The translations under genes were made by a program, and so were the position numbers. 48,703 nucleotides of DNA from Tannerellaceae bacterium. GTDB lineage: Bacteria > Bacteroidota > Bacteroidia > Bacteroidales > Tannerellaceae. Below the pieces are notes generated by a model, which worked only from the letters and a program-made list of their open reading frames with translations, did not search any database and was not told the origin of the DNA. The stretch is taken from contig JAITRG010000011.1 of assembly GCA_031288515.1 (NCBI GenBank), forward strand, positions 1 to 48,703, given 5' to 3'. Below are positions 27,724 to 38,050 of this stretch, one piece after another; positions within the stretch are counted from its first letter, which is position 1; each line of letters starts with the position of its first letter.

Positions 27724-29709
27724 TTAGTTTGCTTTTTCAATTAGTTGATTCGCTTGTTTTTCTTTTTCTTCTTTCTCTTTTTCCTGCTGTTCTAATATTT
27801 CTTCCGAGCGGGAACCCCATGCACGTTTGCCAAATATCTCTTCCACATCTTCTGCATAGATTACTTCGCGTTCTAATAATACTTTTGCTAACTTATTGTG
27901 TCCTCCGGCGTATTCAGACAAAATCTGTTTGGCACGGGCATACTGTTCATTAACGATACGCTGTACCTCATGGTCTATCAACTTGGCCGTTTCTTCGCTA
28001 TAAGGTTTGGTAAATCCCCAATCCTGGCCGGATGAATCATAATAATTCAGGTTCGGTAATTTATCGCTCATCCCGAAATAAACCACCATCGCATATGCCT
28101 GCTTGGTTACGCGTTCCAAATCATTGGAAGCGCCGGTGGAAATTTTACCTAAGAACAATTCTTCCGCGGCGCGCCCTCCCAGCGTAGCGCACATTTCGTC
28201 CAGCAACTGGTCGCGCGTGGTGATTTGGCGCTCTTCCGGCAAATACCAGGCAGCGCCCAACGCTTTTCCTCTCGGGACAATCGTTACCTTTACCAATGGA
28301 TTGGCATGTTCAAGCAACCAACTCAGCGTGGCATGGCCCGCCTCATGATTGGCAATGCTGTTACGCTCGCTGGCTGTCGTTATCTTTGTCCGTTTTTCCA
28401 AGCCGCCGACAATACGGTCTACAGCGCTCATGAAATCTTCTTTCTGAACAAATTTCTTTTCATTACGGGCAGCTATCAACGCAGCTTCATTACAAACATT
28501 AGCAATATCGGCGCCCGAAAAACCGGGCGTTTGACGGGCAAGGAACTCCGTATCTACGCTATTGTCTATCTTAATCGGGCGTAAATGCACTCCGAATATC
28601 TCTTTCCGTTCATTCAAATCCGGCAATTCCACATGTATCTGGCGGTCGAAACGCCCGGCGCGAAGCAAGGCTTTATCCAGCACATCGGCTCTATTGGTAG
28701 CCGCTAAAATAATGACTCCACTGTTGGAACCAAAGCCGTCCATCTCCGTAAGCAATTGATTCAAGGTATTTTCCCGTTCATCATTGCTGTTCATGTTTGC
28801 GTTCTTGCCACGGGCGCGCCCTACGGCGTCAATTTCGTCAATAAAAACAATACAGGGAGCCTTTTCTTTTGCCTGGCGGAATAAATCGCGCACGCGTGAA
28901 GCCCCTACTCCGACAAACATTTCTACAAAATCGGATCCCGATAAAGAGAAAAAGGGTACATCCGCTTCGCCGGCAACCGCCTTTGCCAATAAGGTCTTGC
29001 CTGTCCCCGGAGGGCCAACCAATAAAGCGCCTTTCGGTATCTTTCCCCCTAATTCCGTATACCTGGCGGGGTCTTTCAAAAAAGAAACGATCTCTTCTAC
29101 TTCCTGCTTCGCTTCGGATAAACCGGCTACATCTTTAAATGTAACTTTCTTATCGCTATCCTTATCAAATAGCTGGGCTTTCGATTTTCCCACGCTAAAT
29201 ACGTTACCGCCTCCACCGGCAGCGCCTCCCGACATCTTACGCATCAGGAATATCATAAGAATAATAAAAAAGGCAAAGGGAGCCAATGAAAGCAGAAAGT
29301 TCCAAACCGTGTCGTCTCCTTCTTCAAAGCTAACCTGCGTAGTAATATGATTTTCAGCTACCGCTTTATCATAAAAGTCCGAGAATTTATCGGCAGAGGG
29401 GATTCTCACAACAACTTTTGGAGAGTCGCCCATTTTGGCGCTGTCTCCTCCAAATACCAAGCCTTTTTTTCCGGCTCTGACGGTAGCCTCCAATGTGTTT
29501 TTTTTATTATAAATCGTCATTTTGTCGAACACATCGTCTTGAACCAACCGTTGAAACTCAGTCCATCCCACTTCTTTTGTCGATGATGAACCGCCTGTTA
29601 AATAAAGGGCAATAAGCATCGCAATAATCAGTCCATACATCCAATAAATATTGAATTTGAACATCTTATTCGTTGATTTTTCGTTTTTAGGGAATTTATT
29701 ATTAGACAT
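27724..29709 (-). CDS. ftsH: ATP-dependent zinc metalloprotease FtsH
   Basis: [24 protein letters not shown] zinc motif. Confidence 0.97.
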   Translation of the reverse strand: MSNNKFPKNEKSTNKMFKFNIYWMYGLIIAMLIALYLTGGSSSTKEVGWTEFQRLVQDDVFDKMTIYNKKNTLEATVRAGKKGLVFGGDSAKMGDSPKVVVRIPSADKFSDFYDKAVAENHITTQVSFEEGDDTVWNFLLSLAPFAFFIILMIFLMRKMSGGAAGGGGNVFSVGKSKAQLFDKDSDKKVTFKDVAGLSEAKQEVEEIVSFLKDPARYTELGGKIPKGALLVGPPGTGKTLLAKAVAGEADVPFFSLSGSDFVEMFVGVGASRVRDLFRQAKEKAPCIVFIDEIDAVGRARGKNANMNSNDERENTLNQLLTEMDGFGSNSGVIILAATNRADVLDKALLRAGRFDRQIHVELPDLNERKEIFGVHLRPIKIDNSVDTEFLARQTPGFSGADIANVCNEAALIAARNEKKFVQKEDFMSAVDRIVGGLEKRTKITTASERNSIANHEAGHATLSWLLEHANPLVKVTIVPRGKALGAAWYLPEERQITTRDQLLDEMCATLGGRAAEELFLGKISTGASNDLERVTKQAYAMVVYFGMSDKLPNLNYYDSSGQDWGFTKPYSEETAKLIDHEVQRIVNEQYARAKQILSEYAGGHNKLAKVLLEREVIYAEDVEEIFGKRAWGSRSEEILEQQEKEKEEKEKQANQLIEKAN

Positions 29710-29722
29710 ATCTATTTCTTTT

Positions 29723-30082
29723 TTAATCAATATCCGGGATTATGTTTACTTTCGAATCAGCCCAGAGATTTTCCAGATTATAAAACTGACGCTGTTCCGG
29801 CAAAAAAATATGCACAAGAACTGTGCCATAATCCATTCCTATCCAATGAGCATGCTGATAACCATCTACAGAAAGAGGTTTCTCCTGCGATTCTTTCCGG
29901 GCAAAATCCCATACGGAGTCGGAAAGAGCAGATACTTGCGTAGGGGTATTTCCTTCTCCTATCACCATATATTCACAAATAGCTCCCGAAATTTTGGTTA
30001 AGTCTACAGTTACAATCTTTTTGCCTTTCTTCTCCTGGAGGCCTTTGATAATTGATTCAACTAATTCTTTTGTTTGATTCAT
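29723..30082 (-). CDS. rsfS: ribosome silencing factor
   Basis: MVIGEGNTPTQVSALSDSV; DGYQHAHWIGMDYGTVLVHIF. Confidence 0.93.
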   Translation of the reverse strand: MNQTKELVESIIKGLQEKKGKKIVTVDLTKISGAICEYMVIGEGNTPTQVSALSDSVWDFARKESQEKPLSVDGYQHAHWIGMDYGTVLVHIFLPEQRQFYNLENLWADSKVNIIPDID

Positions 30083-30205
30083 GCATTAACTATTGAAAAT
30101 CTTTTTTAGAGGGAACAAATATAATTCTTAAATTTGGTATGCTAATGATATAACCCCAATAAATAAATATTTGTTTCAAAAATTTGCTCCAAACAAAAAA
30201 CCCTC

Positions 30206-30213
30206 TATCTTTG
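30206..30213 (+). promoter_or_regulatory. -7 box TATCTTTG for tRNA-Gln (TTTG at 30183-30186, 19-bp spacer)
   Basis: Match to the Bacteroidetes promoter consensus. Confidence 0.6.
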
Positions 30214-30225
30214 CATCATTAAAAT

Positions 30226-30296
30226 TGTTCTATGGTGTAATGGCAGCACAACAGATTCTGGTCCTGTTTGTCTAGGTTCGAATCCTAGTAGAACAA
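30226..30296 (+). tRNA. tRNA-Gln (anticodon CTG)
   Basis: Acceptor TGTTCTA/TAGAACA; loop TTCTGGT; T-arm CTAGGTTCGAATCCTAG. Confidence 0.88.
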
Positions 30297-30579
30297 CATT
30301 CGACATTGATAATCAGTAATTTATTTGTTGAGGTTAAATCAAGTACCTTCCTGTTTTAGTTTCTATTCTTTGTATGAATCAAGCCGTTCCACTTTCACAA
30401 GCAAATGCGAGTTAACATACCGCTCTTCATAGCCGCCCAACTATACGCATACCTGTTAGCGTCGAGCTTGAGCGACAGCGCGTATCGCCATTAGCGCTAT
30501 TTTTGAAAGCCTGCCGAGCGGGTAAGCTGTAAGAGAAAAAAGGCATAAGATACAGGCCATTTGTTTCATACAGTATATA

Positions 30580-31062
30580 TTACATAAACGTATCCTCAGA
30601 GTTACCAGGTTGTTCCGAGACATACTGTTCCGAGACAAGTTGTTCCGAGACATACTGTTCAAGGCGGGATTTTTTGAAGTCGAACCAGCATTGCCGGTAC
30701 CGGCTGTTCTCAACAATGATTTTGAAGTTTTGAAAGGGTTTTTTTCTGGATAGGGCATTCCATAAACGACTCTTTAGGGCGTCTCTAGTGGGGATGCAGT
30801 TTTCGATAAAATCTTCCATAATCTTAAACGATTGCCATGATAGAAGCGGTTCAAAACGGATAACATTTTCCCAACTATCTACTTTATCATAGACTTCCTG
30901 ATAAAATTCTTTATAATCGTCATCATAAAAAGCGTCGTATCCTTCCCCAAATACGCTACCAATCTCCAACGTGTCGGCGTTGAGAAAACAAATCATGCCT
31001 GCATCAATTTCTTCTGCTATTCTTTTTATTAATTCCTTCGGATATTTTGACAAATCCGCCAT
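30580..31062 (-). CDS. UPF0158-like protein with repetitive C-terminus
   Basis: MADLSKYPKELIKRIAEEIDAGMICFLN; C-terminal EQYVSEQLVSEQYVSEQ from a 15-bp repeat. Confidence 0.65.
   Translation of the reverse strand: MADLSKYPKELIKRIAEEIDAGMICFLNADTLEIGSVFGEGYDAFYDDDYKEFYQEVYDKVDSWENVIRFEPLLSWQSFKIMEDFIENCIPTRDALKSRLWNALSRKKPFQNFKIIVENSRYRQCWFDFKKSRLEQYVSEQLVSEQYVSEQPGNSEDTFM
30611..30660. repeat. 15-bp in-frame tandem repeat (tgttccgagacatac-like, >3 copies)
   Basis: Units at 30611, 30626, 30641 plus partial. Confidence 0.93.
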
Positions 31063-31067
31063 ACTAC

Positions 31068-31646
31068 TTAAATCTGTTTTAAATACATATTTATCTGTTC
31101 CATATCGAAGTATTTGGGATCCCATACCTCCTCTTTGTCCATGCCAAGCCACTCGCGATACCCGTCTGCCTCTTCGCTTTCCGGCATTGTTTCAAAAACC
31201 TCTTTCATTTCTTCGTATCCGTATATACTACCACAATCTTCCGGCGGGCAAGCGCCTTTACCCGAAAGGCAGACAGCCGTCTTTTGCTTGTCTTTGCTAA
31301 TTGATTCCAACGTTATCGCATGCACCCAATTATCGCCGAAGTCATAAATATAAATAAATTTTCGGAATTTATCCTTGAAAATAGTGGATAGCTTGGTTTT
31401 TGATGCGTCCAGCACTTCGGAAAAAAAATCAAAATCAAAAGGATCGTCTTCTACCGGAACAGAAATACGAATATTTCTATTATGCTCTTTGTCTCCAAAC
31501 TCGAATAAATGATAATTATCCCAACCAAAAGCCGTCTGGATTACATCATGAAAACGGAGAAATGTAAAATCTGCCGGAACAGCAATCCTCCGCCATACAG
31601 GGGGTTTAGCTATACCTTTAATCTGAATTTTGAACTGAAATATCAT
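31068..31646 (-). CDS. plasmid pRiA4b ORF-3-like family protein
   Basis: FKIQIKGIAKPPVWRRIAVPADFTFLRFHDVIQTAFGWDNYHLFEF; YDFGDNWVHAITLE. Confidence 0.88.
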   Translation of the reverse strand: MIFQFKIQIKGIAKPPVWRRIAVPADFTFLRFHDVIQTAFGWDNYHLFEFGDKEHNRNIRISVPVEDDPFDFDFFSEVLDASKTKLSTIFKDKFRKFIYIYDFGDNWVHAITLESISKDKQKTAVCLSGKGACPPEDCGSIYGYEEMKEVFETMPESEEADGYREWLGMDKEEVWDPKYFDMEQINMYLKQI

Positions 31647-31805
31647 AAAATAAGAATCACTGAGTTACTGTTGAATACAAATATACAGGATAAAAATGGA
31701 GTTACCACACAGATGAATAAAAATGTCAAAACATTTACAGGAGAAACTTACATAAAAATCGTGATTTATAAGCGCGTCGAATAAAAAGAAAGACCGCTAA
31801 CTTTT

Positions 31806-31946
31806 ATGATTGTAGCTAAGAACTACGCGTATATGGACAGAGTTTGTGGTTTTGACGTTCATAAACATAGCGTCTTTATGTGTATTCTTAGAGAAAATGG
31901 AGAAAAAACAGAAGAAGTATCCGGGACATTGGCGTCCGAATTGTAA
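31806..31946 (+). pseudogene. IS110-family transposase N-terminal fragment
   Basis: MIVAKNYAYMDRVCGFDVHKHSVFMCILRENGEKTEEVSGTLASEL*; truncated after 46 aa, no continuing DEDD domain. Confidence 0.65.
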
Positions 31947-32119
31947 TGCTTCGGAAAAGGGCTGTCATTGAATCTGTAACGATGAACTTAAAAACATCTG
32001 CCGGATAGAACATATCCGACACAGATGTTTTACAAACTTTTGATTTCATTGATAAAAAACGACTGATGCTGTTCCAATCTTATATCGAACTCACGCTAAA
32101 ATAAATAAGGACGATGTTT

Positions 32120-32476
32120 TTATTCTGCCGGCGCTTCTTCGGAAGGGATCATCGGTTGTTGCGCCGTACCGAAATTAGGAGCGATCGTATTGGGGTCTAC
32201 TCTTGTAGCTTCGTTAATTTGTTGCCTGATTTCTGACTGATTTGTTTGCGCGCTTCTTGGGATAAATGCCGTAATAACGATACTTAATGCACTCACAGTC
32301 CCGGCTAAGCCCCAAGTGGCTTTTTCTAAGAAGTCGGTTGTTTTACGTACTCCCATAATTTGGTTGGAAGAAGAAAATCCGGAAGCTAAACCGCCTCCTT
32401 TTGAATTTTGTATCAATACGATTAATATCAAAAGTATAGCCGCAATCAGGATTAGTACTGAGATAAATACATACAT
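32120..32476 (-). CDS. secG: preprotein translocase subunit SecG
   Basis: ILIVLIQNSKGGGLASGFSSSNQIMGVRKTTDFLEKATW. Confidence 0.95.
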   Translation of the reverse strand: MYVFISVLILIAAILLILIVLIQNSKGGGLASGFSSSNQIMGVRKTTDFLEKATWGLAGTVSALSIVITAFIPRSAQTNQSEIRQQINEATRVDPNTIAPNFGTAQQPMIPSEEAPAE

Positions 32477-32483
32477 TTTAGTC

Positions 32484-33236
32484 TTATTTTTTAATGTTAA
32501 TAATCAATTTTTCCAAGAATCTGATTTGGTCTGCAAAGTAAGCATTTTTTTCCGGATATTTCAAACTTAAATTTTTAATTATTTGCAAAGCCTTTTCATA
32601 TCGTTTCTGTTTGATATAAATCCGGGCCAACGTTTCTGTAAAATAGGAATCTTCATCCCTGGGAGGAGACTCGTCTTTTTTCTCTTCCATATCGCTTAAG
32701 ATGTCTTCATCATCGAGTTGCAATCCTTTTCCCGGTAATCTCTGCCGGTCTTTTTCCAGGAAAGACTCGATTAGTTCGTGATTTTTTAATTTCGGAGAGT
32801 TGCCGTCGTCCGTATTTTCTTCCGTTTCTCCCGAATCTATCCAATCTAAATAGTTGGACGAAACAGATGGGCGAAAGAGTATAGACGAATCGGAAGAGGC
32901 TGCCTTCTCTGGCGGGTTATGGGAAAAAAGAAACGAATCGATAAGTGAAAATGAATCATCCGGTATTCCCTCTTCCGTCTTTAGTTGAACCTTAAATCCA
33001 TATCGCGTACCTTCAATAAGGGTAAAAAGTTTTTTCCGGTCGGAAATGTAAATAGCCATTCTTTCCAGTTCGGATACGAAATTTACGGCATTAAGAACAG
33101 CCAGGTTTTTTAAATACAGAATTTTTGCCGTATGGAAATAAGGGTAATCCTCCGTCAATTGCTTCAACTTCGGAAGAGTATCTTTCGTCAGCAGAGAAAG
33201 GTCCTTCATTAATTGATATAATTCTGTTGCATCCAT
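32484..33236 (-). CDS. TPR-like hypothetical protein
   Basis: TLARIYIKQKRYEKALQIIKNLSLKYPEKNAYFADQI. Confidence 0.6.
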   Translation of the reverse strand: MDATELYQLMKDLSLLTKDTLPKLKQLTEDYPYFHTAKILYLKNLAVLNAVNFVSELERMAIYISDRKKLFTLIEGTRYGFKVQLKTEEGIPDDSFSLIDSFLFSHNPPEKAASSDSSILFRPSVSSNYLDWIDSGETEENTDDGNSPKLKNHELIESFLEKDRQRLPGKGLQLDDEDILSDMEEKKDESPPRDEDSYFTETLARIYIKQKRYEKALQIIKNLSLKYPEKNAYFADQIRFLEKLIINIKK

Positions 33237-33239
33237 CCC

Positions 33240-33755
33240 TTACCAGTCGGCCACAGTGGAATTGAATATTTGTTCGGTAATTTCTTTTACTAACTCTCCG
33301 TTTAGTTCATCCTGAATGGTCTCAAGCATCCGGTCACTGTTAAATTCACGGTTAGCAGAGAAAGACTGTTCAAAATCTTTATCGGGATTGGCCCGGTTGG
33401 CATAACGTACCCGTATGGTTAACGTCAGTTTTGTCATAGAAGAATAAGCATCTTCTTTTATAGCCATAGGAGCCAGGTCGTAACCTGTTATTTCACCTTC
33501 CAGATTGATATCCCCATTCGCCTGAATCATCTGAAGTTTCGTTCTTCGGGTAAAAAGGTCTTTCAGTTCTTCAGTAAACTTCTGCGCTAACGGGGGGTAA
33601 ACCAAAGGCGCCTGATTAGGGAAGTCGCTGATGGTAATTGTCTTTGTCGTTTCGTAATCAATAGAAGAACCGGTAAAACTGTATGAAATACTGCAAGCCA
33701 CACAGAGTATTCCCAATAACGAGATGAGAAACGTTGTTTGTTTATGCGCTTTCAT
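33240..33755 (-). CDS. lptE: LptE-like LPS assembly lipoprotein
   Basis: Lipobox LCVACSISYSFTG; NQAPLVYPPLAQKFTEELKDLFTRRT. Confidence 0.8.
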   Translation of the reverse strand: MKAHKQTTFLISLLGILCVACSISYSFTGSSIDYETTKTITISDFPNQAPLVYPPLAQKFTEELKDLFTRRTKLQMIQANGDINLEGEITGYDLAPMAIKEDAYSSMTKLTLTIRVRYANRANPDKDFEQSFSANREFNSDRMLETIQDELNGELVKEITEQIFNSTVADW

Positions 33756-33756
33756 A

Positions 33757-34938
33757 CTATTCCAGGTTATATTCTTTGATTTTACGATAGAGCGTACGTT
33801 CGGATATTTTCAAATCGGCAGCGGCGTTTTTACGGCGTCCGTTATGCTTTTCCAGCGCTTTTTTTATCATTTCTTTTTCTACGTCTTCCAACGATAATGA
33901 CACCTCTTCTTCAATAGGTTCCGCATCCTGAATGGAATTGCGTATAGGATGGGGATGCGAGCCGGTTTCTTCATGGATAATAGATACGGGAATATTTCCC
34001 CCCATAATTTCATGCACAAGTTTTTTCAGCTCATTTACGTCATTCTTCATGTCAAAAAGAACCTGGTAAAGTATCTCCCGTTCGCTGTTGAATATTTTTT
34101 GTTCATTTTCTTTTTTTACCAATACCGGATACTTCTCAACCGTCGCATTCGGGAGGTATTGCCGTAATATTTCCGCCGTAATATCCCGGTTTTCTTCTAT
34201 AATGGAAATACGTTCCGTCAGATTCTTTAATTCACGGATATTACCCGGCCAGCGATAAGAGACAAGTAATTGGCGGGCGCCTTCATCTAAATGAATGGCA
34301 GGCATTCGGTATTTTCCGGCGCAATCACTTGCAAATTTACGGAAGAGCAGTATGATATCGTCCGCCCCTCTCTCGCGCAAAGGGGGAATCATGACAGGGA
34401 CAGTACTTAATCTGTAGAATAAGTCTTCACGGAATTTCCCTTCCATAACAGCCTGATTGAGATTTACATTAGTAGCGGCCACAATCCGGACATTGGTTTT
34501 TAGCGCTTTGGAAGAGCCTACTTTAAGAAATTCGCCCGTTTCGAGTACGCGTAACAGGCGCGCCTGCGTGGGAATAGGCAATTCTCCTACTTCATCAAGG
34601 AATACGGTTCCCCCGTCGGCCACGTCAAAATAACCTTTTCTCTCGGCCAATGCGCCGGTGAATGAGCCTTTTTCATGTCCGAACAGTTCGGAATCTATCG
34701 TCCCTTCCGGGATAGCTCCGCAGTTGACGGCTATGTATTGCCCATGTTTACGCGGACTGTTTTGATGAATAATTTGGGGGAAAATCTCTTTTCCCACGCC
34801 ACTTTCTCCTGTGATGAGAACGGATAAGCCGGTGGGAGCTACCTGTAAGGCTACGTCGATAGCCCTGTCCAATGCCGGGCAGTTTCCGATTATTCCGTAA
34901 CGTTGTTTTATTTGTTGGATATCTGCTTTAATCATCAT
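33757..34938 (-). CDS. sigma-54-dependent AAA+ activator with Fis HTH, no N-terminal receiver domain
   Basis: GESGVGKE, GSFTGA, FLDEVGELP, C-terminal AAADLKISERTLYRKIKEY. Confidence 0.93.
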   Translation of the reverse strand: MMIKADIQQIKQRYGIIGNCPALDRAIDVALQVAPTGLSVLITGESGVGKEIFPQIIHQNSPRKHGQYIAVNCGAIPEGTIDSELFGHEKGSFTGALAERKGYFDVADGGTVFLDEVGELPIPTQARLLRVLETGEFLKVGSSKALKTNVRIVAATNVNLNQAVMEGKFREDLFYRLSTVPVMIPPLRERGADDIILLFRKFASDCAGKYRMPAIHLDEGARQLLVSYRWPGNIRELKNLTERISIIEENRDITAEILRQYLPNATVEKYPVLVKKENEQKIFNSEREILYQVLFDMKNDVNELKKLVHEIMGGNIPVSIIHEETGSHPHPIRNSIQDAEPIEEEVSLSLEDVEKEMIKKALEKHNGRRKNAAADLKISERTLYRKIKEYNLE

Positions 34939-35017
34939 ACTAAATCGAATCTCTGTAATTATTTCAGTTTATCTGTCAAAATTACAAACTTAATTCAATT
35001 TATTGCAAAGAAATACC

Positions 35018-35842
35018 CTATTTTACGCGATAGGTTTTATTATATAGGAAGTTTGCGAGTTCGGCGTCGTCTGTTATTTCCTTTATTTCATTGGGGGTAA
35101 CAGGTTGGCCTATATATACGTCGAATGTTTTTCCTTTTTTATTGAACGCTTCGGCAGGGATACGGAGCGCACGTATCCGCCAGTCTATATTGCCTAACCA
35201 ATAGAAGTATTTGGTATTTAGAAAATCAAAATATACGGGATAAACAGGGACTTCCGCTTTACGGATCAGTCTGATTACGCTATGCGTCCAGGGAAGGTCG
35301 CAAATCCGTTCAGCTTCTTTCCTGTAGAATGAAATAGCGCCGGCAGGAAAGAAACCCATCGGATGCCCTTCCCGCAAACGGCATAAAGACGCACGCACGC
35401 CGTTTACGTTTTGAAGATTCGCTCCCTGATTGGTTGAGTCGGGCATAACGGAAATAAAGTTATCTTCCATGGCTCCGATTTTCGTCAGTACTCCATTTAC
35501 CATGACTTTAAAATCCGGACGCCGGGATGCGAATATATCGATAAGTATGATCCCATCCAACGAACCTATCGGATGATTGGAGACCGTAATAAAGGCTCCT
35601 TCGGGGAGGCGTTCTAATAATTCTTCGTTGTGGACTTTATATTTAATGTTAATAAGCGGGTCCGACAGGATAGCACCGGTAAAAGCGGAACCCCGCAAAT
35701 GGCAATGATTCGTATGTATCCGGTTTACTTTTTCAGCGCAAAGCCATTTTATTACTAATTTTCCTATATAGGTTCCGGATTTACTTTTAAAAAACGGAAT
35801 CATCTTTTGAAGGTCATAAATATCGATTACAGTTCTTTTCAT
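35018..35842 (-). CDS. 1-acylglycerol-3-phosphate acyltransferase-like protein
   Basis: NHPIGSLDGIIL (NHx4D), GFFPAGAIS. Confidence 0.82.
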   Translation of the reverse strand: MKRTVIDIYDLQKMIPFFKSKSGTYIGKLVIKWLCAEKVNRIHTNHCHLRGSAFTGAILSDPLINIKYKVHNEELLERLPEGAFITVSNHPIGSLDGIILIDIFASRRPDFKVMVNGVLTKIGAMEDNFISVMPDSTNQGANLQNVNGVRASLCRLREGHPMGFFPAGAISFYRKEAERICDLPWTHSVIRLIRKAEVPVYPVYFDFLNTKYFYWLGNIDWRIRALRIPAEAFNKKGKTFDVYIGQPVTPNEIKEITDDAELANFLYNKTYRVK

Positions 35843-35851
35843 ACTGCAAAA

Positions 35852-36736
35852 TTACAAAAATGTTGCACATATTTTTTCGTGCTTTCTCGTCACAATAAGC
35901 AGAATAATATTCAAAATCACTATTTCATAAAGGAAATAAACCCATACATAACCGGAAAGAATGACAAAAAACAGGATAATCGTACGCCCGTTAAAAGTCA
36001 TCAGGTCGATAAGCGGCATTAACCTCCGGCTTTTCTCCCGGAAGGCAACCCGTATATTTTCTGGTATGTCGTCTTCATATTTATAATGCAAATTTGTGAG
36101 CATTCCCTGGAGGGAGGGAGTCGCTTTCTCCTGAATCGACGTATAAGCTTTGTAAAGAAGATAAAAGATTTTGTCAAGCCCCGGTTTGGTTTCTTTATGC
36201 TGTTTGCGTATTTGTTCGAACGTTTGAAATTCGGCGCCTTTTTCTTTACTGATAAAATATAAGTGGAGCGTTTTATAGTAATCGGTAATATTTGCCTGTA
36301 CAAGATGGGATAAACCGGATAATACGGCAGGTACAAAAAACCAATACGTATTATATTGATGGGAAAGGCGCAACGCCAGGTTCACATAAATGCAGGTAAA
36401 CCAAATATCCCCCGCCACGCCATCCAGAATACGCCCTATGGCTGACTTTATCCCGGTGAGGCGCGCTAATTGTCCGTCTACGCAATCTAATATGTTAGCG
36501 AATATAAAAAGTAAAATCCCACAAATATTATATACCGGGTTTGCAGGATAAAAAAGAAAACCAACAGAAGCCCCTATGAAAATAGAAATCACAGTTACCA
36601 TATTGGGCGTAATCGTCGTATTACGCAGGGAGCGGGCAATTCTGAAACCTATAGGACGATAAAATATCCTGTCGATGATATTTTCAGTTTCGATAGATTT
36701 TAATGATGCTTCGTATTCTTTATTTAATTCGCCCAT
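35852..36736 (-). CDS. CDP-alcohol phosphatidyltransferase family protein
   Basis: DCVDGQLARLTGIKSAIGRILDGVAGD matches the CDP-OH-P motif. Confidence 0.88.
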   Translation of the reverse strand: MGELNKEYEASLKSIETENIIDRIFYRPIGFRIARSLRNTTITPNMVTVISIFIGASVGFLFYPANPVYNICGILLFIFANILDCVDGQLARLTGIKSAIGRILDGVAGDIWFTCIYVNLALRLSHQYNTYWFFVPAVLSGLSHLVQANITDYYKTLHLYFISKEKGAEFQTFEQIRKQHKETKPGLDKIFYLLYKAYTSIQEKATPSLQGMLTNLHYKYEDDIPENIRVAFREKSRRLMPLIDLMTFNGRTIILFFVILSGYVWVYFLYEIVILNIILLIVTRKHEKICATFL

Positions 36737-36741
36737 CCGGT

Positions 36742-37470
36742 CTATTTATAAGAATAACCACCGTCAACAACAATGATTTCGCCATTCAGATAACTATTCT
36801 CGATTACCATTTTGTAGACTTCCGCTAATTCTTCCGGTTCACAGAAACGGCCCAATGCAACCTTCTTTTCTATATTCTGCCGAATTTCCAACGGTTTTTC
36901 CTTCTGCCATTCGGTGTCTACAAAACCGGGAGCAATCCCGTTTATTCTTATCTCATAAGGCGCAAGGAATTTCACCAGGTTTTTAACCAATGAATGGATG
37001 GCGCTTTTTGTTACGCCATAAGCCAAAGACGCCGAATGAGGATAAATACCCATGGCGGAACCGGTAAATACAATGCTTCCTCCTTTATTTATAAAAGGTA
37101 ACGCGCGCTGTAACAGAAAAACGGGAAAATGGACATTGCCGAAGAATATCCGTTCCCAGTCTTCCATTTGTATATCTTCAAAGGAATCCCGGCGGGTAAG
37201 TCCTGCATTAAAAACAATAGCATCCAGCGACAAATCGTTTTTTGCAAGGCAGGAACAGATGGTTTCCACAGACGCTTGTTTTGTTATATCGGCTTTGAGC
37301 AAGAAGATACCGGCTTGCGTAATCCGGCGTATTTCTTCGCGCGTATTCTTTGCCGTATCCTCATCGGAAGCATAGGTAAGGATCAGGTCATAACCCGCTT
37401 TTCCGAGTGAAAGCGCAACAGCTTTTCCAATACCTTTCGTGCCGCCGGTAATTAGTACTTGTTTTTTCAT
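36742..37470 (-). CDS. SDR family oxidoreductase
   Basis: TGGTKGIGKA; YGVTKSA; GIAPGFVDT. Confidence 0.88.
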   Translation of the reverse strand: MKKQVLITGGTKGIGKAVALSLGKAGYDLILTYASDEDTAKNTREEIRRITQAGIFLLKADITKQASVETICSCLAKNDLSLDAIVFNAGLTRRDSFEDIQMEDWERIFFGNVHFPVFLLQRALPFINKGGSIVFTGSAMGIYPHSASLAYGVTKSAIHSLVKNLVKFLAPYEIRINGIAPGFVDTEWQKEKPLEIRQNIEKKVALGRFCEPEELAEVYKMVIENSYLNGEIIVVDGGYSYK

Positions 37471-37943
37471 CCAATTTGTTGTTTTTTATCTTCCTTTACC
37501 GTAAGGGGTTTGGCATCCCGTTCTATCCGTAAATGCTGTTCGTAGGAATCATGAATGGTTTTTCGTAAATTAGAGGAGGAAACCCCTGTCCCGTAAGGGA
37601 AATAAAAAACCTGTACGCCCAGTTCTTTCAAGTAATCGTATTTCCCGTACCAATCATCGCCCACAACAAAAGCGTCAATGTTTAGTTTTTTCACCAGTTC
37701 GGTATGATCGAGCGAGTGTTGGGGAATAACGATGTCTGGCGTTTTCAGCGCTTCAATGATCTGTAAACGTTCGTTGAATGGTATAATTGGCCTTGGTTTA
37801 TATGACGAAACCAATTCGTCGGTACTTACTCCTACTATCAGGATATCAGCCAAGCTGCGCGAATAATTAATCATCCGCAGGTGGTTATAATGAAACATGT
37901 CAAACGTTCCCGAAGTATAGACAATCGTTTTATCTTTAAACAT
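37467..37943 (-). CDS. TagD-like cytidylyltransferase/nucleotidyltransferase
   Basis: YTSGTFDMFHYNHLRMI; GDDWYGKYDYLKELG; TGVSSSNLR. Confidence 0.82.
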   Translation of the reverse strand: MFKDKTIVYTSGTFDMFHYNHLRMINYSRSLADILIVGVSTDELVSSYKPRPIIPFNERLQIIEALKTPDIVIPQHSLDHTELVKKLNIDAFVVGDDWYGKYDYLKELGVQVFYFPYGTGVSSSNLRKTIHDSYEQHLRIERDAKPLTVKEDKKQQIG

Positions 37944-38050
37944 TTTGTATAGTTCAACTTTGAAAGCACAAACTTACGGAAAATCTCTCATACTTTCAAA
38001 AAGAAAATAACAGGTATGCAAATAAAAACGGCTATCTGTAAAATATACGC

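Noticed and set aside
28784-29350. 188-aa + strand ORF
   Set aside because: Shadow of ftsH (mirror of the AAA+ region).
31960-32104. Continuation of the IS110 transposase
   Set aside because: Frames are broken by stops and I could not recognise the C-terminal catalytic residues; only the N-terminal fragment is supported.
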